From a virus, in the IMG/VR virus record IMGVR_UViG_3300032291_003450, positions 1 to 35,730 of that record: a stretch of 35,730 bases of DNA. One strand, written 5' to 3'. Made by a program: the position numbers and the translations under genes. How positions within the stretch are numbered: position 1 is the first letter of the stretch; the number at the start of each line of letters is the position of its first letter. Below the pieces are notes generated by a model. It worked only from the letters and a program-made list of their open reading frames with translations, ran no database searches and had not been told where the DNA came from. Positions 18,157 through 24,751 of this stretch are shown one piece after another.

Positions 18157-18947
18157 TGTCTCAGGAGATACGGATCATCAAGATGCTGAAAGATCAGGGT
18201 CTGTCATTCTCTCAGATAGGCGAGAAAATCGGCCTAACCAAGGACCAGGTCCAGAAGAAGCTTAAGGCCTATGGGTCAGACGTTGACGAAGGCACATCAG
18301 AACTGTATAATAGTACAGAAGGACTGGACAAAAAGAATACTCGAAAAGCTAATAAGAAGCTAAACAGAACTGTTAATAGTTCAGGAGTTCTGTATACGCC
18401 CGGCGGAGATGACTACATCGGAGTCAACGTCGGGTTCTTTGATATTGAAAGCACTTACTCCAGCTGGCGCCGGATGCTTGTCGGATCGATTGCCGACCAG
18501 TTCGGAAACGTCGAGACGTACACGCTGGACACCCATCCCGGAAAGAATTGGCTTGACGACTCAAAGCTAGTCGAGGCTTACGCCCGCCGTCTCGAGGAGT
18601 TCGACGTGCTCTATTCCTGGAACGGAAAGTTGTTCGACATTCCTGTCATCAACTCGCGACTATTGAAGAACGATCTCAAGCCGTGCGAGCCACAGATGCA
18701 TGTGGACCTTATGTATAAGGCCACCGGATCTGCCCTGGCGATTGGCCGAAAGTCCCTAGAGAACGTGTCCAAGTACTTTGAGGTCAACAACTCCAAGACT
18801 CCGCTTGACGTGCGTATCTGGGATCGTGCTGACCACGGGGACAAGGATGCGTACGAATTGATTATCGAACATTGCGAAGCAGACGTATTGGTCCTTAGGG
18901 ACGTGTTCGGAAAGCTAAAGAAGCTCGTTCACGTAATGCACCGATGA
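18156..18947 (+). CDS. 3'-5' exonuclease, RNase H-like (DnaQ/YprB type) with N-terminal HTH
   Basis: The N-terminal 37 residues form a helix-turn-helix (G-L-S-F-S-Q-I-G-E-K-I-G-L-T). A polar linker follows to about residue 85. The rest is an RNase H-like exonuclease: F-F-D-I-E-S-T (Asp96 and Glu98) is Exo I, Y-S-W-N-G-K-L-F-D-I-P is Exo II, and H-C-E-A-D-V-L-V-L is Exo III. It would degrade or proofread nucleic acid using two metals. The ATG shares a base with the upstream stop. The DNA encoding the linker is markedly AT-rich and holds a promoter-like site and repeated palindromes, described separately. The C-terminus overlaps the RmlD-like gene by ATGA. Confidence 0.8.
   Translation: MSQEIRIIKMLKDQGLSFSQIGEKIGLTKDQVQKKLKAYGSDVDEGTSELYNSTEGLDKKNTRKANKKLNRTVNSSGVLYTPGGDDYIGVNVGFFDIESTYSSWRRMLVGSIADQFGNVETYTLDTHPGKNWLDDSKLVEAYARRLEEFDVLYSWNGKLFDIPVINSRLLKNDLKPCEPQMHVDLMYKATGSALAIGRKSLENVSKYFEVNNSKTPLDVRIWDRADHGDKDAYELIIEHCEADVLVLRDVFGKLKKLVHVMHR
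18283..18311 (+). promoter_or_regulatory. Near-consensus promoter inside the exonuclease gene
   Basis: TTGACG (18283-18288) and a perfect TATAAT (18306-18311) are separated by exactly 17 bases. It points towards the sugar-nucleotide genes. It lies in the linker-coding part of the exonuclease gene, and a palindrome covers its -10 box. Confidence 0.55.
18303..18318. repeat. Operator-like palindrome over the -10 box, copy 1
   Basis: CTGTATAATAGTACAG has 5-base arms around TAATAG and covers the TATAAT box at 18306-18311. The surrounding bases (from 18299) match a second copy near 18365. Confidence 0.45.
18365..18384. repeat. Operator-like palindrome, copy 2
   Basis: CAGAACTGTTAATAGTTCAG repeats the sequence around copy 1 with one base missing and one changed. 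GAACT (18367-18371) pairs with AGTTC (18378-18382). The reading frame before the missing base differs between copies, so the similarity is at DNA rather than protein level. Confidence 0.4.
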
Positions 18948-19801
18948 GAGTGGGCGTGGTCGGCAGCGGCCAAGTCGCCCAACATCTCGTTGCCGAAGCT
19001 AAAGAAACTGGGCTTGACGTCGTACTCATTGGCCGTGCCGATGGGCCTACGGTTTCCAACCGTGCATTTGATCCCAACCGGACGTGGGTAGACGAGGAGG
19101 ACTTGATCCTTGCCGTCGCCGACTGCGACGTTGTGATCAACACGGCTGCCTTCCGCGATCTAAACGCGTGCGAAAAAAACTCAGAGCTCGCCCGTAAAAT
19201 AAATATTGACCTGCCCAGGCTCCTATCTCAGAAGGGGCCTAGGCAGGTCTTTTTGTCTACGGATTACGTCTTCCGCGGCTTGCATGATAGTAAGCGAAAA
19301 GAAGACGACCCTACCGACGCCATGTGCGTCTACGGGGCTACCAAGGCAGCTGGCGAGCGGGAGGTCCTAGCATTGGGTGGGGCGGTCGTAAGGATCGCCT
19401 CGCCCTGGGGCATATACCCAAGCCCGGAGCGGCCGCACTTTGTGGACACTATTGTCCCCAAGGGAATTTCTGCTGGCGGTCTGGACATGCCAACAGATCA
19501 ACATTTCTCACCAACGTACCTTCCTGACGTGGCCAGTATTATCCTAGACGTGGCTGCGGAGCCAGGGATGTCTGGGATATTCCATGCGGTCAATAGCGGG
19601 TCAACTAATTGGAAGGACTTTACGGCGTATATCTTTGAGGTTCTAAGGGCAAAAGTAAAAGTAACCGGATCTGTAAGGAGCGATATACTTCGCCCTAAGT
19701 TCGGCGCTCTTTCAAACACCAAGCTACCCCGTCCTAGACACTGGGCACTTGCTTTGGAAGAGTACCTGAAGGGGACGGTTCGAGCAGAGGACAGACGATG
19801 A
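18944..19801 (+). CDS. dTDP-4-dehydrorhamnose reductase-like (RmlD-like) short-chain dehydrogenase
   Basis: The enzyme family reduces dTDP-4-keto-6-deoxysugars to dTDP-6-deoxysugars such as dTDP-L-rhamnose. The N-terminus has a nucleotide-binding V-G-V-V-G-S-G-Q-V-A-Q loop. V-I-N-T-A-A-F-R-D, then F-L-S-T-D-Y-V-F-R-G and the catalytic Y-G-A-T-K (Tyr130, Lys134) follow in RmlD order. At 285 aa it has the family length. It overlaps the exonuclease by ATGA and the next epimerase by ATGA, so the two sugar genes are coupled. The substrate could be another nucleotide-sugar. No RmlA or RmlB is present in the window. Confidence 0.8.
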   Translation: MRVGVVGSGQVAQHLVAEAKETGLDVVLIGRADGPTVSNRAFDPNRTWVDEEDLILAVADCDVVINTAAFRDLNACEKNSELARKINIDLPRLLSQKGPRQVFLSTDYVFRGLHDSKRKEDDPTDAMCVYGATKAAGEREVLALGGAVVRIASPWGIYPSPERPHFVDTIVPKGISAGGLDMPTDQHFSPTYLPDVASIILDVAAEPGMSGIFHAVNSGSTNWKDFTAYIFEVLRAKVKVTGSVRSDILRPKFGALSNTKLPRPRHWALALEEYLKGTVRAEDRR

Positions 19802-20742
19802 ATATCTTAATCACAGGTAACCTGGGGTATCTAGGGTCAGTGCTAACAAACATGGCCAAGATGCATGGTCACAACGTTCACGGTATTGACAATGGGATGC
19901 AGGTTGCCACACTAATTAAAGAGGACATGGTCTACGATGTGGACGCACAGTACGCATCGATCAAGGACATGGGCGACACCAGGTACGACGTTGTTTACCA
20001 CCTGGCGGCCATATCCAACGATCCAATGGGAGATGCATACAAAGACCTAACTCATGCGACTAATGTTGTTCTGGTTGAGGCGCTATGCGCTAAGTACCCG
20101 AACGCACGCCACGTGCTTGCCTCCTCGGCATCTGTCTACGGGGCGATCCCGTCGACGGACATTGCCGATGAGAGGTACCCGTTCAACCCGCTTACCGCGT
20201 ATGCAGTGAGCAAGGTTGAAGCGGAGAAGGTGGTGAGGAGTCACTGGGATTACTCCATATTGCGCATGGGCACACTGTGGGGCGGGTCACCCAATTTCCG
20301 TAGGGACATCGTAGTAAACGCGTTTATGCACGAAGGCATTCACTCTGGGATCATCCGGCCCAAGGCTCAGGCCAGGCGGCCAATGCTCCACGTAGCTGAT
20401 GCTGCGCGGACAATGATGCTGGCCGGCAGATCTGGCCTTTGGACGAATCGGGTGGTGAACGTTGGGGCAGAGAACACTACGGTCAGCGATATTGCCAAGG
20501 CCGTTTCATTCTACCTTTCTATCGACGTTGACTGGTCAGAATCTAAAGAGCCGGACAAGCGTGACTACGCTATGGACTGCTCAAGGTATAACAGCATCTC
20601 AGCCGAGCTGGCGCCCCTCCTCAGGGTAGGAGACATTGGGGCGATGGCAGGCGTTCGGTCTTCTGTGCTGGCTTACGGTAAGCCGTACCCGACCAGGCTA
20701 GAGCAATTGCGGACGTGGTTTGACAACTACAAAAATCCGTGA
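19798..20742 (+). CDS. NAD-dependent nucleotide-sugar epimerase/dehydratase
   Basis: This is an extended short-chain dehydrogenase of the GalE type. The NAD-binding loop is G-N-L-G-Y-L-G (residues 7-13), D-V-V-Y-H-L-A-A-I-S-N-D marks the next conserved strand, S-S-A-S-V-Y-G-A holds the catalytic serine region, and Y-A-V-S-K (Tyr135, Lys139) is the catalytic pair. It would epimerise or dehydrate a nucleotide-sugar. At 314 aa it has the family length. It is coupled to the RmlD-like gene. The sequence is not specific enough to tell UDP- from dTDP- or GDP-sugars. A strong hairpin pair after its stop marks the end of this gene group. Confidence 0.8.
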   Translation: MNILITGNLGYLGSVLTNMAKMHGHNVHGIDNGMQVATLIKEDMVYDVDAQYASIKDMGDTRYDVVYHLAAISNDPMGDAYKDLTHATNVVLVEALCAKYPNARHVLASSASVYGAIPSTDIADERYPFNPLTAYAVSKVEAEKVVRSHWDYSILRMGTLWGGSPNFRRDIVVNAFMHEGIHSGIIRPKAQARRPMLHVADAARTMMLAGRSGLWTNRVVNVGAENTTVSDIAKAVSFYLSIDVDWSESKEPDKRDYAMDCSRYNSISAELAPLLRVGDIGAMAGVRSSVLAYGKPYPTRLEQLRTWFDNYKNP

Positions 20743-20752
20743 GAGAATAGGG

Positions 20753-20774
20753 TCGTAGAGACCAATTTCTACGA
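20753..20774 (+). other. Stem-loop after the epimerase gene
   Basis: TCGTAGA (20753-20759) pairs with TCTACGA (20768-20774) around an 8-base loop. Loop bases GACC (20760-20763) complement GGTC in the loop of the next hairpin, so the two could kiss. Confidence 0.5.
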
Positions 20775-20806
20775 GGGCTCCTGCGTAGGTCTCCGCAGGA
20801 GCCCTC
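20773..20806 (+). terminator. Strong hairpin before the nuclease-ERF genes
   Basis: GAGGGCTCCTGCG (20773-20785) pairs perfectly with CGCAGGAGCCCTC (20794-20806) around an 8-base loop. No T run follows. It probably ends or weakens transcription from the sugar genes before the recombination genes. Confidence 0.7.
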
Positions 20807-20830
20807 AACTATCTGAGACTAGGTGGCGAT

Positions 20831-21487
20831 ATGTACGTTAAGGACAAGATCGACCAGGTCCTAAGGGACCGTAACGAAGTCGGTAGACCGTCTAAGAGAA
20901 AGTGGCGCGGCAGCCTTCTTGGTGGATGCGTCCGGGCGCACTGGTACTCAGCCAACGGCGTGCCTGCTTCGGAGCCATTTACCGATGACACCCTGCGAGT
21001 ATTCGCAATGGGTAATGCGGTTGGTGACTTCCTGGAGAAGGCACTGCGCGAGGCGTACGGAGACAGGATCAGATTCGAGGTTCCGGTTATATCAGACGAG
21101 TTCGACTTTGCCGGAAACATTGACGCCTTGATCCAACTAGAGAGCGGCAAGGTAATCGTTCTAGAATTTAAAAGCATCAAGCACCAAGGGTTCATCAGAC
21201 TCAAGGACCCCAAGCCAGAGCATGCCATACAGGTGGCATCTTATGCCAGGCTGATCGGGGCTCAGGACATCGAGGCCTGGGTGGTATACGTCGACAAAGA
21301 GAACTACAACATCCTGGAGTTCCAGGTGGACATACCCTCTTGGGCCGACCGAGCCAGGAGAATCCTAAATGTGCTAGACTACTATGGCGACCGAAAACCG
21401 CCACGGTTGCCAGAGGCCGACACACGGAAGTGGCCGTGTGGATGGTGTAATTGGCGGACAGAATGTCTAGGAGGTACAAATGGCTGA
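20831..21487 (+). CDS. Cas4/RecB-like PD-(D/E)XK nuclease with Fe-S cysteines
   Basis: The core is Asp98 in G-N-I-D-A-L-I, then E-F-K (Glu112, Lys114) and a helix with Q-V-A-S-Y-A-R-L (Gln134), the order of RecB-family nucleases. One cysteine near the N-terminus (Cys33) and three at the end (Cys203, Cys206, Cys212) match the four ligands of the 4Fe-4S cluster in Cas4 and AddB nucleases. It would resect DNA ends to give single strands for the ERF protein encoded next. No CRISPR array or other Cas gene is present, so a phage recombination role is more likely. AGGTGG precedes the ATG. The length is 218 aa. Confidence 0.85.
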   Translation: MYVKDKIDQVLRDRNEVGRPSKRKWRGSLLGGCVRAHWYSANGVPASEPFTDDTLRVFAMGNAVGDFLEKALREAYGDRIRFEVPVISDEFDFAGNIDALIQLESGKVIVLEFKSIKHQGFIRLKDPKPEHAIQVASYARLIGAQDIEAWVVYVDKENYNILEFQVDIPSWADRARRILNVLDYYGDRKPPRLPEADTRKWPCGWCNWRTECLGGTNG

Positions 21488-22001
21488 GGCCAAGAAGAAC
21501 CTAGCTGCCAAGCTCGTGGACATCATGCGGGCAGTTGGATACATCCGTAAGTCTGGTACTAACCAGGCCCAGGGATACAAGTACGTAATGGCTACCGATG
21601 TGGCGGACGCGGTCCGCGAGGAGATGGCCAAGAACAACGTGTCGATGGTCCCATCGTCGGTCGATGTGGTTGCGGAGGGGCTTACGCCTAGCGGAAAGCA
21701 GACTCTTCTTACGCTTCGATTCACGTGGACGCTTACAGATGGAGATACTGGCGAGACGATTTCGTTCCAGTCCATTGGCACAGGATCGGATAGCAGCGAC
21801 AAGGCTGCGTACAAGGCGGCCACCGGTGCGCTTAAGTACGCACTCCTGACCGCTTTCCTTATCCCTACAGGCGACGACCCGGAGAATGACAGCGGCGACA
21901 AGACAATTGCCGACGCAGCTGCTAGAATCTTCGAGGCTAAGCCAGCGGCAAAGGCGCCCGCCAAGACAGCGTCTGCAGACTTTGAAGGGGTGGACTTCTA
22001 A
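21480..22001 (+). CDS. erf: ERF-family single-strand annealing protein
   Basis: ERF proteins anneal complementary single strands during phage recombination. The signature G-T-G-S-D-S-S-D-K-A-A-Y-K-A followed by K-Y-A-L-L-T-A-F-L-I-P-T-G-D-D-P-E is clear. The N-terminal helix and the Q-G-Y-K-Y-V strand also fit. The C-terminal 30 residues are rich in Ala, Lys and Asp and end in an acidic D-F-E-G-V-D-F tip like the protein-binding tail of SSB-type proteins. It overlaps the Cas4-like gene by 8 nt, with AGGAGG in front, so resection and annealing enzymes are made together. The length is 173 aa. Confidence 0.9.
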   Translation: MAEAKKNLAAKLVDIMRAVGYIRKSGTNQAQGYKYVMATDVADAVREEMAKNNVSMVPSSVDVVAEGLTPSGKQTLLTLRFTWTLTDGDTGETISFQSIGTGSDSSDKAAYKAATGALKYALLTAFLIPTGDDPENDSGDKTIADAAARIFEAKPAAKAPAKTASADFEGVDF

Positions 22002-22393
22002 TGGAACGACTTGATCTTTGGTTTGGCAAGGAGGCTCCGGTGCGCAAGCGCATCGAGAAGCTTGGGGTAAACGCCCTGACCTTCCGAGGGCAGGCTCAGA
22101 CAGCTGAGTACGATTCGTGGGTGGCCAACAAGAAGCAGGGCCCAGAGCCAACTGTACGGTACCTGAACGCATCAGTTACCGTGTTTGACGAGGGGCTATG
22201 TGAGCACGTCGAGAAGATTTACGCTTCGTACTCCAAGAAGTTGGAGTCAGACAGCCGCGATCCTCGGCCTCATATTCACGTCATTGGCCGATACAGCGGA
22301 GAGAAGAAGCTATCCGATGACGGCAAGAGGTACTTCGTCGACTTCAATGTTGTCGAAGCTAGCCCACTAATCTTTGGGCCACTTCGCAAGTGA
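22001..22393 (+). CDS. Unknown protein, possibly OB-fold ssDNA-binding
   Basis: I do not recognise the family with certainty. The second half (I-H-V-I-G-R-Y-S-G-E-K-K-L, then D-G-K-R-Y-F-V-D-F-N-V-V-E-A) alternates strands in the way of OB-fold single-strand binding proteins. The gene is coupled to ERF by a one-base stop/start overlap. Those two points make an SSB-like role plausible. There is no acidic tail. A second SSB-like candidate lies at 31587-31925 on the minus strand. The length is 130 aa. Confidence 0.6.
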   Translation: MERLDLWFGKEAPVRKRIEKLGVNALTFRGQAQTAEYDSWVANKKQGPEPTVRYLNASVTVFDEGLCEHVEKIYASYSKKLESDSRDPRPHIHVIGRYSGEKKLSDDGKRYFVDFNVVEASPLIFGPLRK

Positions 22394-22599
22394 CCGTAGA
22401 GTTCAGCGGTGCCAGGGCAGTAATCGAGGCATCTCGATGCGCCCTGGACCGCGAGTACTCTAAGCGTGACCATGCAGAGTGCGAGTGGTGTGCGCATCTT
22501 CCGGCAGACGTTGTAAAAAGCGTCTGGATGTGGATGCGTAACCCCAGCAATTCGGCTGAGATCTCTAAGGAAGATCGAGGCGAGGAGCAGCTTTGGTAG
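22390..22599 (+). CDS. Small unknown protein with a Cys pair
   Basis: The 69-residue product has a C-E-W-C pair near residues 31-34 and a tryptophan-rich centre (V-W-M-W-M). The GTG start overlaps the upstream TGA (GTGA) and the stop overlaps the next start. The Shine-Dalgarno is weak, so translation probably depends on coupling. Two cysteines are not enough for a zinc site on their own. No function can be given. Confidence 0.55.
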   Translation: MTVEFSGARAVIEASRCALDREYSKRDHAECEWCAHLPADVVKSVWMWMRNPSNSAEISKEDRGEEQLW

Positions 22600-23003
22600 C
22601 AGTGTTCTTGGCTGCAGTAATTGCGATCTGCGGCCACGGACTAGATGAAAAGGAAAAGGGGTGGGCATCTTGGTATTCCTCCCCTCTGGCATCGAGCAGC
22701 AATTACAATAACCCTTGGTACACACGCGGTAAGAACAAGACTCTTAATTTCGCAGCGGTAAAATCATTCCGCTGGGGCGACACTCCGTACAACATTCAGT
22801 TGTGTGCGGTTAAGACCGGCAAATGCGTTATAGCTAGAGTGGTCGATCATTGTAGCGGCTGCACCGGCAAACGACTAGTCGATCTAAGCCCGATACTTTT
22901 CACAGCGCTTGGCATCCCGCTCCACCATGGAGTGGCCAAGGTGTTTCTTAGGAGGTTGGATGGCGATCAAAGGTCCTCTTACTGCAGCCCAACGGCGCGG
23001 TAG
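22593..23003 (+). CDS. RlpA-like double-psi beta-barrel protein with hydrophobic N-terminus
   Basis: The protein has a hydrophobic start (V-F-L-A-A-V-I-A-I) that could be a signal or anchor. Next come G-W-A-S-W-Y, then V-V-D-H-C-S-G-C and R-L-V-D-L-S-P-I-L-F-T-A-L-G, the core of the RlpA/expansin-like double-psi barrel. Such proteins bind or cleave peptidoglycan outside the cytoplasm. The conserved Asp of V-V-D-H is present. It starts at a TTG with GAGGAG six bases before it and lies among replication and recombination genes, far from the tail genes. It could aid lysis or wall penetration. The length is 136 aa. Confidence 0.7.
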   Translation: MVAVFLAAVIAICGHGLDEKEKGWASWYSSPLASSSNYNNPWYTRGKNKTLNFAAVKSFRWGDTPYNIQLCAVKTGKCVIARVVDHCSGCTGKRLVDLSPILFTALGIPLHHGVAKVFLRRLDGDQRSSYCSPTAR

Positions 23004-23334
23004 GAATAATAGAAAGAGGGGGAACTCAATTGAGCTCTGGGCCTGTAAGGAACTTGGCATTTCTCGTACGGGAATGTTTGGAGGGAAGGCTGATGGGGGC
23101 AGACACGATGAGTGGCTGGTCATTCAAGTCAAGTCTGGCCCGTCCAATTTCTCGGAAAAGGTTTGGGGGCTCCTTGAGTCGCTTAAGCCAAATGCTTCGC
23201 AGCTCAAGGCGGTAGTCTTTGCTAGCGCTGACGGACCAGGGGTCAAGCGCCGGGCTTATGTTGTAACTGCCCTGGATGATTTCAAAGAGTGGTTTGGAGG
23301 TAGGTATGGATCAGACACCGAAGATACTGAGTAA
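22960..23334 (+). CDS. Holliday-junction-resolvase-like PD-(D/E)XK nuclease
   Basis: I chose the ATG at 22960 because GGAGG lies five bases before it. A longer frame to 22909 has no such site. The 124-residue product has a basic N-terminus, Glu25 in R-G-N-S-I-E, then G-G-R-H-D (Asp50) and V-I-Q-V-K-S (Gln56, Lys58). This is the motif order of small resolvases of the Hjc/VRR-NUC kind, with Gln in the usual Glu position. It would cut branched DNA. It overlaps the RlpA-like gene by 44 nt and the RmlC-like gene by 29 nt. Confidence 0.65.
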   Translation: MAIKGPLTAAQRRGRNNRKRGNSIELWACKELGISRTGMFGGKADGGRHDEWLVIQVKSGPSNFSEKVWGLLESLKPNASQLKAVVFASADGPGVKRRAYVVTALDDFKEWFGGRYGSDTEDTE

Positions 23335-23821
23335 GGGAATTTTCCTGGATGAGCGAGGGTTCTTTCAAGAGGTCTCCAAGGAGGGAGACGACGTGATGAA
23401 CTCCTTGGGTACCATCCGTCAGATCAATATGAGCAAAAGTAAAAAGGGAACAATCCGTGGCATCCACGCCCAGACCGGAATGTCTAAAGCTATGTGGGTT
23501 CCTTACGGCAGCGCTCAGATTGTAGCTGTGAACCTTGATGTCACTTCCGGTGACTTCGGGAAAGTAGTTACGCACCACATGGGGGCAGGAGACGGCAAGG
23601 TATTCTGGGCTCCAGATAACTGGGGCCGAGGGTTCCTAGCCCTGGAAGAAGGCACAATCGTCTCGTACGCGTGCTCTGACGTCTACCGGCCCGGGTCAGA
23701 GCTTGGCGTTAACCCAATGACTTGTGGAGTCTCATGGGATCTAAACAGGATATCTGACGTTGAGATCCTGGTCAGCGATAAGGATCGAGGAGCACAGAAT
23801 ATTGAGGACTTGAAGAAATGA
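23306..23821 (+). CDS. dTDP-sugar 3,5-epimerase-like (RmlC-like) cupin
   Basis: The RmlC family epimerises dTDP-4-keto-6-deoxyglucose. T-I-R-G-I-H-A-Q places the catalytic His at residue 54, and the cupin strands Q-I-V-A-V-N-L-D follow. The C-terminal V-S-D-K-D-R-G-A matches the family's end. The usual A-H-G-F segment reads G-R-G-F (Arg108 for His), so activity may be altered. ATG 23306 has GGAGGTAGG just before it. At 171 aa it is close to normal. It lies about 2.6 kb from the RmlD-like and epimerase genes, separated by recombination genes. Confidence 0.75.
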   Translation: MDQTPKILSKGIFLDERGFFQEVSKEGDDVMNSLGTIRQINMSKSKKGTIRGIHAQTGMSKAMWVPYGSAQIVAVNLDVTSGDFGKVVTHHMGAGDGKVFWAPDNWGRGFLALEEGTIVSYACSDVYRPGSELGVNPMTCGVSWDLNRISDVEILVSDKDRGAQNIEDLKK

Positions 23822-24024
23822 TACCCAAAAAGGCAAAGAGCAAGCCGTCCATCGACCAGGCGTTGATGGAGTGGCGTGTGGTATTCGCCGGAGTGCTGCA
23901 GACGATTTACGATTCACAGGAAGTCGACTCAGAGTACGGCGAGCGAAATGACACAGCAGTCGAAGTTGCAGCCCAGGTTGCAGCTGAAATCTGGAAGGGA
24001 GTTGACCATGGCGACGACGCCTGA
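23818..24024 (+). CDS. Small unknown protein (68 aa)
   Basis: The product has a basic start, then a helix with W-R-V-V-F-A-G-V-L-Q-T-I-Y and an acidic second half. The ATG overlaps the upstream TGA (ATGA), and the end overlaps the next gene by 17 nt. This tight packing and a continuous frame support a real gene. No motif was recognised. Confidence 0.55.
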   Translation: MIPKKAKSKPSIDQALMEWRVVFAGVLQTIYDSQEVDSEYGERNDTAVEVAAQVAAEIWKGVDHGDDA

Positions 24025-24214
24025 GGAAGTACAGCAACAGCCCAAGTTCGCACAACGAGTGATGGAAAGGATTACGGCCCCGGTCAGCGACCAGGCCGGC
24101 AAGCAGCGCATCGTTCTGGCCGTGGCAGCGGCCGCAGCTAGCACGGCCCCGCAGCCATTTGCTGCCGTGCTTGGAGTGCTCCTTGTCGCTCTGGCGTACG
24201 ACCGTAAGCGATGA
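24008..24214 (+). CDS. Small membrane protein, possible holin
   Basis: The start at ATG 24008 has GGGAG about nine bases upstream. After a polar 30-residue start, the protein has a hydrophobic hairpin (I-V-L-A-V-A-A-A-A-A-S-T-A, a Pro break, then A-A-V-L-G-V-L-L-V-A-L-A-Y) and a basic C-terminus (D-R-K-R). Two short spans with a basic tail suit a small holin, but many phage membrane proteins look alike. The product has 68 residues. It overlaps the genes on both sides. Confidence 0.55.
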   Translation: MATTPEEVQQQPKFAQRVMERITAPVSDQAGKQRIVLAVAAAAASTAPQPFAAVLGVLLVALAYDRKR

Positions 24215-24420
24215 TCCACTTCACTTGCCCTCAGTGTGATAGTGAGGCAGTATCGCCGCACCGAAAGAGGGCAAAGAAGTTCCTAGTTTATGGAGCCAGG
24301 CAATACGTTGCGAGGATGTACGTGTGTGGCAATTGCCGGCACAGGTTCATCGTGGTATCATTTATAGCTCGCGGCAAGGCAGCTGCCGCAATAGAAGAGA
24401 GGTTGGAAAATGAGCATTGA
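24211..24420 (+). CDS. Small zinc-ribbon protein
   Basis: Two Cys pairs, C-P-Q-C near the start and C-G-N-C about 30 residues later, form a classic zinc ribbon. The space between them is basic. The ATG overlaps the upstream TGA, and the end overlaps the MazG-like gene by 11 nt. It may bind nucleic acid or a host protein. The length is 69 aa. Confidence 0.7.
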   Translation: MIHFTCPQCDSEAVSPHRKRAKKFLVYGARQYVARMYVCGNCRHRFIVVSFIARGKAAAAIEERLENEH

Positions 24421-24751
24421 CTTCAATAAGTACCAGAAAGATTCTTCCGCCACATCCGGCGCGTTCCAAGACCTTTACAGCGACCAGGCCAGGCTTGCCA
24501 TCGCTGGTCTTGGTCTGGCCGGTGAGGCTGGCGAAGTTGTGGACTACCTTAAGAAAGTTGTTGGACATGGCCACAAGCTCGACAAGGACAAGTTGGTGAA
24601 AGAGCTGGGCGACGTGTTGTGGTATGTAGCAGAGATCTGCAGCGCAATCAACGCGGATATGTCAGACGTGGCGCAGCAGAATATAGACAAGCTCAAGGCC
24701 AGATACCCTGATGGGTTCAGCAGCGAGCGGAGCATCAACCGTGCGGTATGA
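24410..24751 (+). CDS. MazG-like nucleotide pyrophosphohydrolase
   Basis: MazG-type enzymes remove pyrophosphate from nucleoside triphosphates. The helix L-A-G-E-A-G-E-V-V-D-Y and the later K-E-L-G-D-V-L-W-Y form the metal-binding E-x2-E and E-x2-D motifs of the all-alpha NTP pyrophosphatase fold. The length (113 aa) fits a single-domain enzyme. GAGAGG lies before the ATG. Phage copies are linked to control of the nucleotide pool or of host alarmone levels. It is followed by a second gene of nucleotide-pool type. Confidence 0.8.
   Translation: MSIDFNKYQKDSSATSGAFQDLYSDQARLAIAGLGLAGEAGEVVDYLKKVVGHGHKLDKDKLVKELGDVLWYVAEICSAINADMSDVAQQNIDKLKARYPDGFSSERSINRAV

Noticed and set aside
20831-21487. 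Cas4-like nuclease as part of a CRISPR system
   Set aside because: No repeat array, Cas1, Cas2 or other Cas gene is present. Coupling to ERF indicates a recombination role.
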